Positions 15,767 through 24,723 are shown, counted from the stretch's first letter. The stretch: 64,000 bases of DNA from Synechococcus sp. CC9902 (GCF_000012505.1 NC_007513.1:868001-932000); one strand, 5' to 3'. Notes: a model not told the origin generated them from the letters alone. Translations and numbers: made by a program.

Positions 15767-17014
15767 CTATGGCCGAATCAAAAAAGCCCTGGGGTCTTGA
15801 TCAAAACGATTTCGCAGCCCCAGCGGTTCCCCCTGTTGTGGGCCATCCATGGCTGCTGTTGCTTCTAGGGCTTGGCGGAGAAGACGCCCTGCGGGTAAGG
15901 GCATATCACGTGGAATTGAGATGCGGTCGCGTAGATAGCGCAGTGATGCGGCAGAACCTTTCGGTGGTTGGCACGCTGCTCCGGTAATGAGTCGGGTGAG
16001 TGCGCAACGCAATGGCAGGTCGAATCTTTGGCTGCCGGATGGATTGCGTTTTAGCAGCTGGTCGCGATGGCGTATCACTCGAGATAAGGCAAGGGCCGCT
16101 TGACCATGGAGTGTGTCGTCGGGCCAAATCGCTTCGTCGTCACCGAGTCCATCGCCACGGTCGATCTTGGCTGCAAGCTCGGTGGAAAGTTCCGAATTGT
16201 CCGACCAACAACCTCCCATTTGGGGTGGTAGATCATGGACATGGGTGTGCATATCGCTCTGGGTTCCGCGGTAGGTCTCCAGGGATTCAAGAGCACGAAA
16301 CCAGCGATCGATGTTGGGGTGTTCCCGCCGCAATCGATAGCCCTTGTAGTACGCCAACGAGGCGTTCATTCGTTCCACGTACGGGACAAATAACAAATCA
16401 ACGGTTTCGGGTTGATCGCTGCGCAGCCAGGGGCCAGGTGTCGTATTGAGCTCTTGTTCAAAGCGCTGGGCCACCGCTCTGAATTGCTCTTGGGCTTGGT
16501 GTTGCTGGCGAGACGTGAGCCCTGGACTACAGAGCCAGATGCACCAAGCACGAAACAAGAGCCGCTCTAAATGTCTAAGTTCCAAAGAATCTGAGTCGGT
16601 CATCGCACCGCCCAGGGGCCCAAACTGTTGCTCAAGAGCAAGCAAGATCACATCACTTTCTGTGATCAATTCTCCGTTGAGCTCCAAGGCAGGGAGCATT
16701 CCTGAGGGAATTTTTTTTAGAAACCAAGGCTCCTTCGGTCCATAGCAACGCATGGTCACCTTTTGGATTTTGTAGGGAATTCGCTTGAACTCCAACCAAA
16801 GCCAAATCTTTTGGCAGTAGGGACACCAGGCGTGATGATCCCTGAACAGCGTGACTTGCACACTGTTTGGGTCATTGCCGAATAAACGAAGGTCGGCTTG
16901 GGCGTTGGTGGGTCCTTGCACACGTTCCTGTTCGGCCATTGCGTGCAACGTCAGCTCGTCCCAGCTCAGGGGGGTTGTAGGGACTGATGTAGCTGTGGCT
17001 GATGAAACGGACAT
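15767..17014 (-). CDS. Glutathione S-transferase-like protein with long C-terminal extension
   Basis: Residues ~42-255 form a glutathione transferase: a thioredoxin-like N-terminal domain with Cys64-Pro-Tyr-Cys67 (AWCPYCQKI), the cis-Pro region SGMLPALELNGELITESDVI, then an all-helical domain. The remaining ~160 residues have no counterpart in ordinary GSTs and end DQDPRAFLIRP. The CPYC site suggests glutaredoxin-like thiol transfer or dehydroascorbate reductase-type chemistry. It is 415 aa, about 1.7 times the usual GST. It is divergent from gor, 162 bp away. Confidence 0.85.
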   Translation of the reverse strand: MSVSSATATSVPTTPLSWDELTLHAMAEQERVQGPTNAQADLRLFGNDPNSVQVTLFRDHHAWCPYCQKIWLWLEFKRIPYKIQKVTMRCYGPKEPWFLKKIPSGMLPALELNGELITESDVILLALEQQFGPLGGAMTDSDSLELRHLERLLFRAWCIWLCSPGLTSRQQHQAQEQFRAVAQRFEQELNTTPGPWLRSDQPETVDLLFVPYVERMNASLAYYKGYRLRREHPNIDRWFRALESLETYRGTQSDMHTHVHDLPPQMGGCWSDNSELSTELAAKIDRGDGLGDDEAIWPDDTLHGQAALALSRVIRHRDQLLKRNPSGSQRFDLPLRCALTRLITGAACQPPKGSAASLRYLRDRISIPRDMPLPAGRLLRQALEATAAMDGPQQGEPLGLRNRFDQDPRAFLIRP

Positions 17015-17176
17015 CACAAAAGTGCAAACAGCGCGTTGAATCCCTTGGTCCGTTGGTTCTCAGCCAATCGGCATGGAGGGCGTCACTCTGACGGGTTGTC
17101 TGCGCCGATGGCTGTCGATCGCATTGCGAGCGCGCCCACCAACGATTGACGAGAATGGCAGGAGTGTTCTTGCCCC

Positions 17177-18535
17177 ATGGAATTGTCGTTTGATTTGGTT
17201 GTGCTCGGGGCTGGTTCAGGCGGGTTGGCAGCGGCTAAGCGGGCGGCAAGTTATGGCGCGCGTGTGGCGATTGTGGAGGGTGATCGCGTTGGTGGCACAT
17301 GCGTGATCCGCGGTTGCGTGCCGAAGAAACTGCTTGTTTATGGCGCTCAAGCACGGCATCAACTGGCCGATGCACCTGCTTATGGCCTCAAGCTCGACTC
17401 CATCCAGTCCGATGTGCCGGAGCTGCTGCGTCGTGTGCGCGCTGAGGTGGACCGCCTCAACACGCTTCATTTGGGTTTTCTAGAGAAAGCTGGTGTGACG
17501 CTGATCTCTGGGTGGGGTCGGTTCACAGGACCAAACCGCATTGGTGTCTCTAAACAGCGCGGCGGAGCACTGGTCAGTGAGGTGTCTGGATCCCGCTTGC
17601 TTGTCGCCGTGGGTGGTCGGCCGGTGCGTCCGCAAATTCCGGGGATTGAGAAGACCTGGGTCAGTGATGACATGTTTGAGCTTGAAGATGTTCCCTCCTC
17701 GGTCGTGGTGGTAGGTGCCGGTTTCATTGCTTGCGAATTTGCTTGCATCTTGAGAGGACTTGGTGTTTCGGTAACGCAGGTGGTGCGTGGGCCAAGGCTG
17801 CTGAGGGGATTTGATGCCGAACTGTCCACTTCTGTGCTGGAAGGGATGCGGGATAGCGGGATTAATGTGGTGTTTGGTCAAACGGTCACCGCGGTCGAGG
17901 GCGAAACCGGTTCTCTCCTTGCCCAGTTGTCCGATGGAACCTCGAGAGCCTGTGGTGGTGTTCTCATGGCAACGGGGCGTCGCCCTTGGCTTCAAGATTT
18001 GGCCCTTGAAGAAGCAGGAATCAGCACTGAGGCTGGACGCATCAAAGTGGATTCCGATTCCTGCACATCGGTTCCTCATATCTATGCCGTTGGAGATGTC
18101 ACAGATCGGGTGAATCTCACTCCGGTTGCGATCGACGAGGGACGGGCATTTGCCGATAGTGCCTTTGGTACGCGCCATCGTTGTGTAGACCATGATCTGG
18201 TCGCCAGTGCCGTTTTCAGTGACCCGGAGCTGGCGACGGTCGGTTTATCCGAAGAGGTCGCGGTTGAGCGGTTTGGCGCTGAGGGTGTTGTTGTGCACCG
18301 AGCCCGCTTTCGTTCAATGTCGCGTGCTTTGCCTGCTACGGGCCCTCGCTGTTTACTCAAACTTGTGCTGGAGAAGGAGAGTGATCGGGTGCTGGGATGT
18401 CACATGGTGGGTGAGCATGCGGCGGAAATTATTCAGATGGCGGCCATCGCTGTGGGAATGGGGGCAACCAAGGCCGACTTTGATCGCACCATGGCGTTGC
18501 ATCCATCGGTGTCTGAGGAATTTGTGACGATGTAG
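17177..18535 (+). CDS. gor: Glutathione reductase
   Basis: FAD- and NADPH-dependent enzyme keeping glutathione reduced. The FAD site LGAGSGGLAAAKRAA, the redox disulfide Cys42-Cys47 in GGTCVIRGCVPKK, the second dinucleotide site VVVGAGFIACEFA, the C-terminal FAD site IYAVGDVTDRVNLTPVA and the catalytic His in ALHPSVSEEF are all present. At 452 aa it is full-length. Divergent from the GST gene with CPYC motif, so the intergenic region may coregulate a glutathione-dependent pair. Confidence 0.95.
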   Translation: MELSFDLVVLGAGSGGLAAAKRAASYGARVAIVEGDRVGGTCVIRGCVPKKLLVYGAQARHQLADAPAYGLKLDSIQSDVPELLRRVRAEVDRLNTLHLGFLEKAGVTLISGWGRFTGPNRIGVSKQRGGALVSEVSGSRLLVAVGGRPVRPQIPGIEKTWVSDDMFELEDVPSSVVVVGAGFIACEFACILRGLGVSVTQVVRGPRLLRGFDAELSTSVLEGMRDSGINVVFGQTVTAVEGETGSLLAQLSDGTSRACGGVLMATGRRPWLQDLALEEAGISTEAGRIKVDSDSCTSVPHIYAVGDVTDRVNLTPVAIDEGRAFADSAFGTRHRCVDHDLVASAVFSDPELATVGLSEEVAVERFGAEGVVVHRARFRSMSRALPATGPRCLLKLVLEKESDRVLGCHMVGEHAAEIIQMAAIAVGMGATKADFDRTMALHPSVSEEFVTM

Positions 18536-18616
18536 GTGCGCAATGACGTACTTAAAAAGGTTTTATTGAATTCTTAAGTTGGAATCAAAGACGATTTGTT
18601 TTCATGCAGGAAGAGC

Positions 18617-19702
18617 TCAACGGCTCGTCCGCCAATACACGACGGCTTGCGTGATGATCGTGATCATCACGACCGGTAGAACCAAACAAAGCATCACCAA
18701 TCTGAATTCATCAGACCAACTTGAGAGGTTTGTCCGGGGAAGAACGTTGTCAACGATGTAGAGGACATAAAGACTCAGCAACAAACCACCTTCCAATCGA
18801 CTGATCCGCCCTCGAGTCCAGAAGATCGGGAGGCAAGCAAGGCTGGTGAGAAGCATCACTGGTAGGTCGTCATGAATCAGGTCGGGGGAGACGTTCAGTC
18901 CCTGACTTCCTGTGACCAATGCGGTGCCTCCTAGGACAAGCATCAGGTTGAGAAGACAGCTGCCAACAACGTTGCCGATGGCCAAATCGGTTCGACCGCG
19001 GAGGGCTGCAACGAGCGACGTAATCAGTTCCGGCATGGAGGTACCAGCCGACACGATCGTCAATCCGATGACGGCTTCACTGACGCCGAGGAGCGTTGCA
19101 GCGCTGGTGGCGCCACTCACCAAAACTTTGGATCCAACCGTGAGCACTGCGATGCCACCAATCAGCCGTAGAACAGCCAGGTGCCATCCACCTTCTGCGG
19201 CGTTTTCTTCGATTTCTGGTTCTGCACTTTCGCTGTCATCCGGCTGTTCCCGTGCGGTTCGGATCTCCCAGATGGTGTTGATGATCAGGCCCAGGAGAAG
19301 GGCAAGGCCTGCTTGCCAGGTCACGCGTCCTGCGGACGCCATCCCCCATACGGCGGCCGAAACGGCAATCATCAAAGGCACATCTCGGCGGACCAGCCGA
19401 CTTTCAACGCGCAGGGGCAGCACCAACGCACTGCTCCCCAGCACCACCATCACATTGAAGATGTTGCTGCCCACCACGTTGCTTAGGGCAAGTGCATCGG
19501 ACCCCTGAAATACGGAATTAAGGCTGACAAACAGCTCTGGTGCACTGGTTCCCAGCGACACCACGGTGAGTCCAATCACCAGCTGAGGAATCCCGAAAAT
19601 CACAGCCAGGGCGATAGACCCCTGAACAAAAAGTTCACCACCGCCAAACAGCAGAGCGATGCCAAGGAGAACTTCGATCGTGGCCTGGAGAAATTCAGGC
19701 AT
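18617..19702 (-). CDS. Ca2+/cation antiporter (CaCA family)
   Basis: 361-aa membrane antiporter, about ten helices, of the Na+/Ca2+ exchanger family. Two alpha repeats are obvious: GTSAPELFVSLNSV with SNVVGSNIFNV, and GTSMPELITSLVAALRG with GNVVGSCLLNL. An acidic loop (DDSESAEPEIEENAAE) splits the halves. Likely function is Na+- or H+-driven Ca2+ export; the sequence does not fix the counter-ion. ATG 19702 is chosen over a TTG two codons earlier. Divergent from bicA with about 30 bp between starts; a Na+ link to the Na+-dependent bicarbonate transporter is plausible but inferred. Confidence 0.9.
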   Translation of the reverse strand: MPEFLQATIEVLLGIALLFGGGELFVQGSIALAVIFGIPQLVIGLTVVSLGTSAPELFVSLNSVFQGSDALALSNVVGSNIFNVMVVLGSSALVLPLRVESRLVRRDVPLMIAVSAAVWGMASAGRVTWQAGLALLLGLIINTIWEIRTAREQPDDSESAEPEIEENAAEGGWHLAVLRLIGGIAVLTVGSKVLVSGATSAATLLGVSEAVIGLTIVSAGTSMPELITSLVAALRGRTDLAIGNVVGSCLLNLMLVLGGTALVTGSQGLNVSPDLIHDDLPVMLLTSLACLPIFWTRGRISRLEGGLLLSLYVLYIVDNVLPRTNLSSWSDEFRLVMLCLVLPVVMITIITQAVVYWRTSR

Positions 19703-19718
19703 GGGCAACCGAGAAGTT

Positions 19719-19724
19719 GGAGGG
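19719..19724 (+). promoter_or_regulatory. Ribosome binding site supporting TTG start of bicA
   Basis: GGAGGG is followed by an 8-nt spacer and TTG 19733. This decides the unusual TTG initiation codon. The same bases lie in the leader of the divergent antiporter gene. Confidence 0.75.
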
Positions 19725-19732
19725 ATTCTGCT

Positions 19733-21430
19733 TTGTCGAGAACCGATCTAAGGTCGTTAGCCACGGGGCAGAGTCACGATTTGTTGAATCGCATCAACGC
19801 CACGAACCTCCAAGGCGATGCCTTCGGCGGAGTTACCGCCGCTGTGATTGCTTTGCCGATGGCATTGGCTTTCGGTGTGGCTGCCACCGGTGACCCGGCT
19901 CCGGGGCTTTGGGGAGCCGTGATTATTGGGCTTGTGGCCGCGGTGTTCGGCGGCACGCCCACATTGATCTCGGAACCCACGGGTCCGATGACGGTGGTTT
20001 TTACCTCAGTGATCCTGAGTTTTACGGCCACTGCGCCGGATAAAGAAACGGCGATGGCGATGGCCTTCACCGTGGTGATCCTCGCTGGGATCTTCCAAAT
20101 TCTTTTTGGTGTTTTCCGCCTTGGGCGTTACGTCACCCAGATGCCATACACGGTGATATCCGGCTTCATGTCGGGCATCGGCGCCATCTTGGTGATCCTT
20201 CAGCTGCCGGCATTTTTGGGTCAGAAAGCGGTGGGTGGGGTGATGGGAACCCTCTCCAATCTTCCTGGTTTGATCATGGGTGTGCAGCCCATGGAGCTAG
20301 CGCTTGCGGTGATCACTGTCGCGCTTTTGTGGTTTACCCCTGCCAGCGTCAAACGCTTTTGTCCGCCTCAGCTTCTCGCCCTAGTCCTCGGCACCCTGCT
20401 GTCGATGACGCTTTTTCAAAACGCAGGCTTAAAAACAATTCCGCCGTTTGAAGCAGCGTTGCCCACGCTGCATATGCCTACCTTCTCCGGTGGTCAGCTG
20501 CGCTTGATGTTTGTAGATGCTGCTGTTTTGGGCATGCTCGGCTGTATTGATGCGTTGCTCACCTCGGTGGTGGCAGACAGCCTCACCCGCACGGAGCACG
20601 ATTCCAATAAGGAGCTTGTCGGTCAGGGCCTGGCCAATATTGCCTCCGGTGTATTCGGTGGTCTTCCTGGAGCTGGAGCCACGATGGGCACCGTTGTGAA
20701 CATCCAAGCGGGGGGACGTACGGCGCTCTCTGGAATTATCCGAGCGTTGATTTTGATGGTGGTAGTGCTGGCGTTTGCCCCACTGGCCTCGACGATTCCG
20801 TTGGCAGTTTTGGCCGGAATCGCGCTGAAGGTGGGGATCGACATCATCGATTGGGACTTCCTGCAAAGGGCTCACCATCTCTCGGTGAAGGCGGCTGTGA
20901 TCACCTATGGGGTGATTGCCCTGACGGTGCTCGTGGATTTGATCACGGCCGTTGGCATCGGAGTGTTCGTTGCCAACGTGCTCACGATTGATCGCATGAG
21001 TGCGCTTCAGTCGAGAAAAGTGAAGACCATCAGTACTGCCGACGACGACGTGGAGCTCACGCCCGAAGAGCAGGCTCTTTTAGATCAGGCTTCCGGCAAG
21101 GTGCTGTTGTTCCAGCTCGCTGGACCGATGATTTTCGGGGTCGCAAAGGCGATTTCCCGTGAGCACAATGCCATTGGTGCTTGTCAGGCCGTCGTGTTCG
21201 ACCTTTCTGAGGTGTCTCACCTCGGCGTAACAGCTGCGATCGCCCTTGAAAATGCTGTGAAGGAGGCGATTGAGGTGGGGCGCCAAGTGTTCCTTGTGGG
21301 CGCTTCAGGCAGCACTGAAAATCGTCTTCAAAAACTCAAACTCACCGACCGTTTGCCGACTGAGAACATCACCTCGGATCGGATCACGGCATTGCGCCTG
21401 GCGGTGGCAGCGATTCCTGCTGATGTCTGA
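19733..21430 (+). CDS. bicA: SulP-family sodium-dependent bicarbonate transporter BicA
   Basis: 565-aa membrane transporter that takes up HCO3- for the CO2-concentrating mechanism. Strong agreement with BicA is seen in FGGVTAAVIALPMALAFG, GGTPTLISEPTGPMTVV, MPYTVISGFMSGIGAILV and the TRTEHDSNKELVGQG stretch. The C-terminal ~100 residues are a cytoplasmic STAS domain (VLLFQLAGPMIFGVAKAI). It starts at TTG 19733 with a very good GGAGGG site. The 3' end overlaps pyrC by 8 bp, and pyrC overlaps a thioredoxin-like gene, suggesting one operon. A sulfate role is less likely given the similarity. Confidence 0.92.
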   Translation: MSRTDLRSLATGQSHDLLNRINATNLQGDAFGGVTAAVIALPMALAFGVAATGDPAPGLWGAVIIGLVAAVFGGTPTLISEPTGPMTVVFTSVILSFTATAPDKETAMAMAFTVVILAGIFQILFGVFRLGRYVTQMPYTVISGFMSGIGAILVILQLPAFLGQKAVGGVMGTLSNLPGLIMGVQPMELALAVITVALLWFTPASVKRFCPPQLLALVLGTLLSMTLFQNAGLKTIPPFEAALPTLHMPTFSGGQLRLMFVDAAVLGMLGCIDALLTSVVADSLTRTEHDSNKELVGQGLANIASGVFGGLPGAGATMGTVVNIQAGGRTALSGIIRALILMVVVLAFAPLASTIPLAVLAGIALKVGIDIIDWDFLQRAHHLSVKAAVITYGVIALTVLVDLITAVGIGVFVANVLTIDRMSALQSRKVKTISTADDDVELTPEEQALLDQASGKVLLFQLAGPMIFGVAKAISREHNAIGACQAVVFDLSEVSHLGVTAAIALENAVKEAIEVGRQVFLVGASGSTENRLQKLKLTDRLPTENITSDRITALRLAVAAIPADV

Positions 21431-22454
21431 TCAAATTCAACTCATTGCGCCGGATGATTGGCATGTCCATCTGCGTGATGGAGAGATGCTGAAGCAAGTG
21501 GTGCCATACACCGCTCAGATGTTTCGTCGGGCAATTGTGATGCCGAATCTCCGACCGCCTGTGGTGACGGTGGAAGCGGCCAAGGCCTATCGAGACCAGA
21601 TTGTCGCGGCCTGTCATCCGAACTGGGGATTTACTCCGTTAATGACGGCTTATCTCACCGACGACATCGCCCCAGAAGAGATTGAACGGGGATTTCATGA
21701 GGGTGTTTTCACCGCAGCCAAGCTTTATCCCGCCAATGCCACCACAAATTCCGCAGCAGGAGTGACGGAGCTCAGACACATCCATGGTGTTCTGCTTGTG
21801 ATGGAACGCATCGGTATGCCCCTGCTGATCCATGGGGAAGTCACCGATGTTGACGTGGATGTGTTTGATCGGGAGGCGGTTTTCATCGAGCGTTCTCTGA
21901 AGCCGATCCGCGACCGTTATCCCGGCCTCAAAGTGGTGTTGGAGCACATCACTACAGAACAGGCGGTGGATTTTGTGGGCTCTGCAGATCAAAACTTGGC
22001 GGCAACGATTACGCCCCACCATCTCCACATCAACCGCAATGCCATGTTTGCGGGCGGCCTTCGCAGTGATTTTTATTGCCTACCGGTGGCAAAACGCGAA
22101 CGCCATCGCTTGGCCCTTCGACGGGCAGCAATGAGCGGTGATCGGCGCTTCTTTCTTGGCACTGACTCGGCTCCGCATGCCAGACCCGGCAAAGAGAGTT
22201 CCTGTGGTTGTGCTGGCATTTTCAATGCTCCCCATGCCTTGGAGAGCTATGCCATGGCGTTTGCCCAGGACGACAAGTTGGACAAACTTGAAGCCTTTGC
22301 GTCGTTGCATGGACCGGCGTTTTATGGCTTGCCGGTGAATGAAGGCATCGTCACATTGCAACGGGACGACAAATTGGTGCCAAATGTGGTGAATGGGCTC
22401 GTTCCCTTTCATGCTGGGGAGACGCTCCCTTGGAGGCTTCAACCATGCACGTGA
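21423..22454 (+). CDS. pyrC: Dihydroorotase
   Basis: Zinc amidohydrolase converting carbamoyl aspartate to dihydroorotate in pyrimidine synthesis. The HxH motif (DDWHVHLRDG), the carboxylated Lys region (FTAAKLYPANATTNS), LLIHGEV, the His pair in TPHHLHINRN and the Asp in FFLGTDSAPHAR are present. It is the E. coli-type homodimeric class, 343 aa. ATG 21423 lies inside the end of bicA (8-bp overlap); its own end overlaps the thioredoxin-like gene by 10 bp. Pyrimidine synthesis also starts from bicarbonate, a possible but unproven reason for linkage with bicA. Confidence 0.94.
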   Translation: MSDQIQLIAPDDWHVHLRDGEMLKQVVPYTAQMFRRAIVMPNLRPPVVTVEAAKAYRDQIVAACHPNWGFTPLMTAYLTDDIAPEEIERGFHEGVFTAAKLYPANATTNSAAGVTELRHIHGVLLVMERIGMPLLIHGEVTDVDVDVFDREAVFIERSLKPIRDRYPGLKVVLEHITTEQAVDFVGSADQNLAATITPHHLHINRNAMFAGGLRSDFYCLPVAKRERHRLALRRAAMSGDRRFFLGTDSAPHARPGKESSCGCAGIFNAPHALESYAMAFAQDDKLDKLEAFASLHGPAFYGLPVNEGIVTLQRDDKLVPNVVNGLVPFHAGETLPWRLQPCT

Positions 22455-22747
22455 TCAAGTTCAGCTCTGAGGACTGCGGTACTTGCCATCGGATGAGTCA
22501 TTACGACGCCAAGGTGGCCGAAGAACTTGGCTGCACCTTTGTGTCTGTAATGCTTCAAGACACTGAGGCGTATCGCAAATATCGCAAAATTCTCCTGAAG
22601 CAATACCCGAACAAGGAGGGAATGGGCTGGCCCACCTACCTATTGGTGACCGATCCTGAGGGCGATTTCACCATCCATGCTGAGCTGAAGGGCGGAATGC
22701 AGAAAGGCGAATTTCGCACCAAGCTTGCGGATTTACTTCCGTCTTGA
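22445..22747 (+). CDS. Thioredoxin-fold protein with CGTC motif
   Basis: 100-aa protein with a thioredoxin-like fold and the redox pair Cys11-Cys14 (SSEDCGTCHRM). The downstream block GMGWPTYLLVTDPEGDF contains the expected cis-Pro region, though WPT is used in place of PT alone. No signal peptide, so it is cytoplasmic. It may reduce disulfides or act as a specialised thiol protein; the partner is not evident. It overlaps pyrC by 10 bp. A tRNA-Leu on the opposite strand follows 9 bp after the stop. Confidence 0.82.
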   Translation: MHVIKFSSEDCGTCHRMSHYDAKVAEELGCTFVSVMLQDTEAYRKYRKILLKQYPNKEGMGWPTYLLVTDPEGDFTIHAELKGGMQKGEFRTKLADLLPS

Positions 22748-22756
22748 TCACTGGGA

Positions 22757-22842
22757 TGGGGGCAGGGGGACTTGAACCCCCACAGCACTTGCGTGCCGAC
22801 AGATTTTAAGTCTGGTGCGTCTACCGATTCCGCCATGCCCCC
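22757..22842 (-). tRNA. tRNA-Leu (anticodon UAA)
   Basis: On the minus strand the 86-nt sequence folds into a cloverleaf with acceptor stem GGGGGCA/TGCCCCC, a D arm, anticodon stem-loop CAGACTTAAAATCTG (anticodon TAA), a long class II variable arm GGCACGCAAGTGCT, and T arm GGGGGTTCAAGTCCCCC. Discriminator A; CCA is not encoded. The anticodon loop is uninterrupted, so the group I intron found in this tRNA in many cyanobacteria is missing. Confidence 0.97.
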
Positions 22843-22882
22843 TCGCCAGACATCCTAGATTTAGGACACCTGTCCTTGCATC

Positions 22883-23134
22883 TTGGACTTTCAGGCCCTC
22901 CTAAGCCAACTCCCCCAGGAAACGCTGTTCGTGCTGCTGGCCTATGGGGCAGTGCTTGGCACCTATCTCATTGCCGTTCCTCTCGCGCTTTACGCCTGGA
23001 TCAATCTGCGCTGGTACCGCATGAGCAAGTTTGAACGTTTAGGGGTTTACGGACTCGTGTTCCTGTTCTTCCCGGGAATGATCGTGTTTGCTCCTTTCAT
23101 CAACCTCCGTCTGAGCGGCCAGGGAGAGGTTTGA
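22883..23134 (+). CDS. ndhL: NAD(P)H-quinone oxidoreductase subunit L
   Basis: 83-aa membrane subunit of the thylakoid NDH-1 complex, used in cyclic electron flow, respiration and CO2 uptake. Two hydrophobic helices flank [19 protein letters not shown], and the block [17 protein letters not shown] is typical of NdhL. TTG 22883 is the only start before the conserved region. It precedes the DUF3007 and trpA genes, an order common in cyanobacteria; the DUF3007 gene starts 1 bp after its stop. Confidence 0.93.
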   Translation: MDFQALLSQLPQETLFVLLAYGAVLGTYLIAVPLALYAWINLRWYRMSKFERLGVYGLVFLFFPGMIVFAPFINLRLSGQGEV

Positions 23135-23135
23135 G

Positions 23136-23480
23136 TTGACGCGAGGAAAAGTTCTGCTGATTGGCCTGGCTGTTCTGCTGATTGGTGGCATCGGCCAGGT
23201 GGGTTTTCAAGCCGCTGGTTTTGAAGGCTTCTCCGCCGGCATCGCCGCTCAGACCCTGCTGGTGCTGATCGTTGTGATTTGGACTGGGTCCTATCTCTTC
23301 CGAGTTGTCACCGGCAAGATGACCTACATGGAGCAGCGTCGTCGCTACCGCGGGGTGTACGACGAGATTGCCGCTGATGACATCCAAGCGCGCTTTGATG
23401 CCCTTCCTGTAGAGGAGCAGCAGGCCTTGCTGCGTCGGATTGGTGTTGAGGGAGACGACCCCACCTCTGCCGACCCATAG
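23136..23480 (+). CDS. DUF3007 family membrane protein
   Basis: 114-aa protein with two hydrophobic helices (VLLIGLAVLLIGGIGQVGF and TLLVLIVVIWTGSYLF) and a soluble tail YMEQRRRYRGVYDEIAADD, recognised as DUF3007. The family is cyanobacterial/plastid and its genes lie beside ndhL, so a role in NDH-1 or thylakoid membranes is often suspected but not shown here. TTG 23136 is preceded by AGGGAGAGG, a good ribosome site, and follows the ndhL stop by one base. Confidence 0.85.
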   Translation: MTRGKVLLIGLAVLLIGGIGQVGFQAAGFEGFSAGIAAQTLLVLIVVIWTGSYLFRVVTGKMTYMEQRRRYRGVYDEIAADDIQARFDALPVEEQQALLRRIGVEGDDPTSADP

Positions 23481-23514
23481 GCTTGGCAAGTGTTGTGCAG
23501 GTTGAGCCTTCCAG

Positions 23515-24324
23515 ATGTCGAGTCAGCAGTCATCGTCCATAGCGCTGCGTTTTGAACAACTGAAGCGAGAAGGTCGCATGGCCCTCATGCCATTTCTGAT
23601 GGCCGGTGATCCTGATTTATCCGTCACCGCGGAGGTGTTGCTCAGCCTCCAAGCCGCAGGTGCCGACATGGTGGAGCTTGGGATGCCCTACAGCGATCCG
23701 CTGGCGGATGGACCTGTGATCCAAGCTGCTGCTGCACGAGCATTAGCGGCTGGTACGACACCGAAAAAAGTTTTGGAGATGTTGTCGTCCCTCCGAGGTC
23801 AGCTGTCGATCCCCGTGATTTTGTTCACTTATTCCAATCCCCTTCTCAACGTGGGGATGGAGCGTTTTTGCGAGCAAGCAGCAGAAGCCGGCGCCTCCGG
23901 GTTAGTGGTTCCGGATCTTCCTTTGGAGGAAGCTGAACGGTTGTCTCCGATTGCGGAGCGGGAAGGGCTGGACCTTGTCCTTTTGGTGGCACCGACCACC
24001 CCAACAGAGCGGATGGGGCGGATCGCTCAAAGCAGTCGGGGATTCACCTATTTAGTCAGTGTGACTGGGGTGACTGGGGAACGCAGCACGATGGAGACTC
24101 GTGTCGAGGGGTTGGTTCAAGCTCTGAAGCAATCATCCCCTGTACCCGTTGCCGTCGGATTTGGGATTTCTGGAGTCGATCAGGTACGACAGGTGCGCAG
24201 TTGGGGTGCTGATGGAGCGATTGTGGGAAGTGCTTTGGTGAAACGAATGGCGTCCGCATCATTGGGTTCTGTGGCGGCGGAAGCAGGATTGTTTTGCTCT
24301 GAACTCCGCAAGGCGGCAGATTAA
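23515..24324 (+). CDS. trpA: Tryptophan synthase alpha subunit
   Basis: 269-aa TIM-barrel enzyme that cleaves indole-3-glycerol phosphate and passes indole to TrpB. Catalytic Glu and Asp lie in [18 protein letters not shown]. Further conserved blocks are [43 protein letters not shown] and VAVGFGISG with [13 protein letters not shown]. Length is standard. It lies 34 bp after DUF3007. trpB is not in the window. The gene is convergent with a cyAbrB gene; a weak AAGCGA/TCGCTT inverted repeat separates them. Confidence 0.96.
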   Translation: MSSQQSSSIALRFEQLKREGRMALMPFLMAGDPDLSVTAEVLLSLQAAGADMVELGMPYSDPLADGPVIQAAAARALAAGTTPKKVLEMLSSLRGQLSIPVILFTYSNPLLNVGMERFCEQAAEAGASGLVVPDLPLEEAERLSPIAEREGLDLVLLVAPTTPTERMGRIAQSSRGFTYLVSVTGVTGERSTMETRVEGLVQALKQSSPVPVAVGFGISGVDQVRQVRSWGADGAIVGSALVKRMASASLGSVAAEAGLFCSELRKAAD

Positions 24325-24351
24325 AAGCGATTGAACGACATTCGCTTGGGA

Positions 24352-24723
24352 TCAATCGTCATCGTCTTCACTTCCACCAACCGGAACCAAACGAATTTGT
24401 TGGCGTCCAAGCTTGATTTCGAATTCGTCACCAACTTTCAGGTCGAGCAGGGCTGAATAGGCTTTGCCGATTAATAAGTTGCCATTGCCTTGAACCGTGG
24501 CGACATAGCTCAATTTGCGACCTGACTTACCATCCCCAGCGAAGCCATTCGTGCCAAGATTGACACCTTTAGCTTCTAAAAGCGCTTCATAGAACGAGGT
24601 GAAATTCAGCCTCTCTTCGCCGTTCTTTTTGATGCTTACATAGCCACAAGATCGGACAAGATCAGCCTTGCTGATGTCACCCAATTCTTTGACTTTGTTA
24701 AGCAGGTCACTCCCGGTGAGCAT
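24352..24723 (-). CDS. cyAbrB-family transcriptional regulator
   Basis: 123-aa cyanobacterial AbrB-like regulator. The N-terminal part TGSDLLNKVKELGDISKADLVRSCGYVS and FTSFYEALLEAKG is typical of cyAbrB, followed by a C-terminal AbrB-type domain (LSYVATVQGNGNLLIGKAY, GDEFEIKLGRQQIRL). In this family the AbrB domain is C-terminal, opposite to Bacillus AbrB. cyAbrB proteins modulate nitrogen and carbon genes in other cyanobacteria; targets here are unknown. The acidic end (SEDDDD) is typical. Divergent from the YciI gene. Confidence 0.88.
   Translation of the reverse strand: MLTGSDLLNKVKELGDISKADLVRSCGYVSIKKNGEERLNFTSFYEALLEAKGVNLGTNGFAGDGKSGRKLSYVATVQGNGNLLIGKAYSALLDLKVGDEFEIKLGRQQIRLVPVGGSEDDDD

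Noticed and set aside
17480-18193. 237-aa minus-strand ORF
   Set aside because: Lies inside gor on the opposite strand and shows no motif.
18536-18616. Terminator between gor and the antiporter gene
   Set aside because: ACTTAA/TTAAGT arms are only 6 bp with a long loop, too weak to call.
22636-22836. Minus-strand ORF over the tRNA
   Set aside because: Its start reads through the tRNA-Leu gene and the thioredoxin-like gene; a typical artefact.
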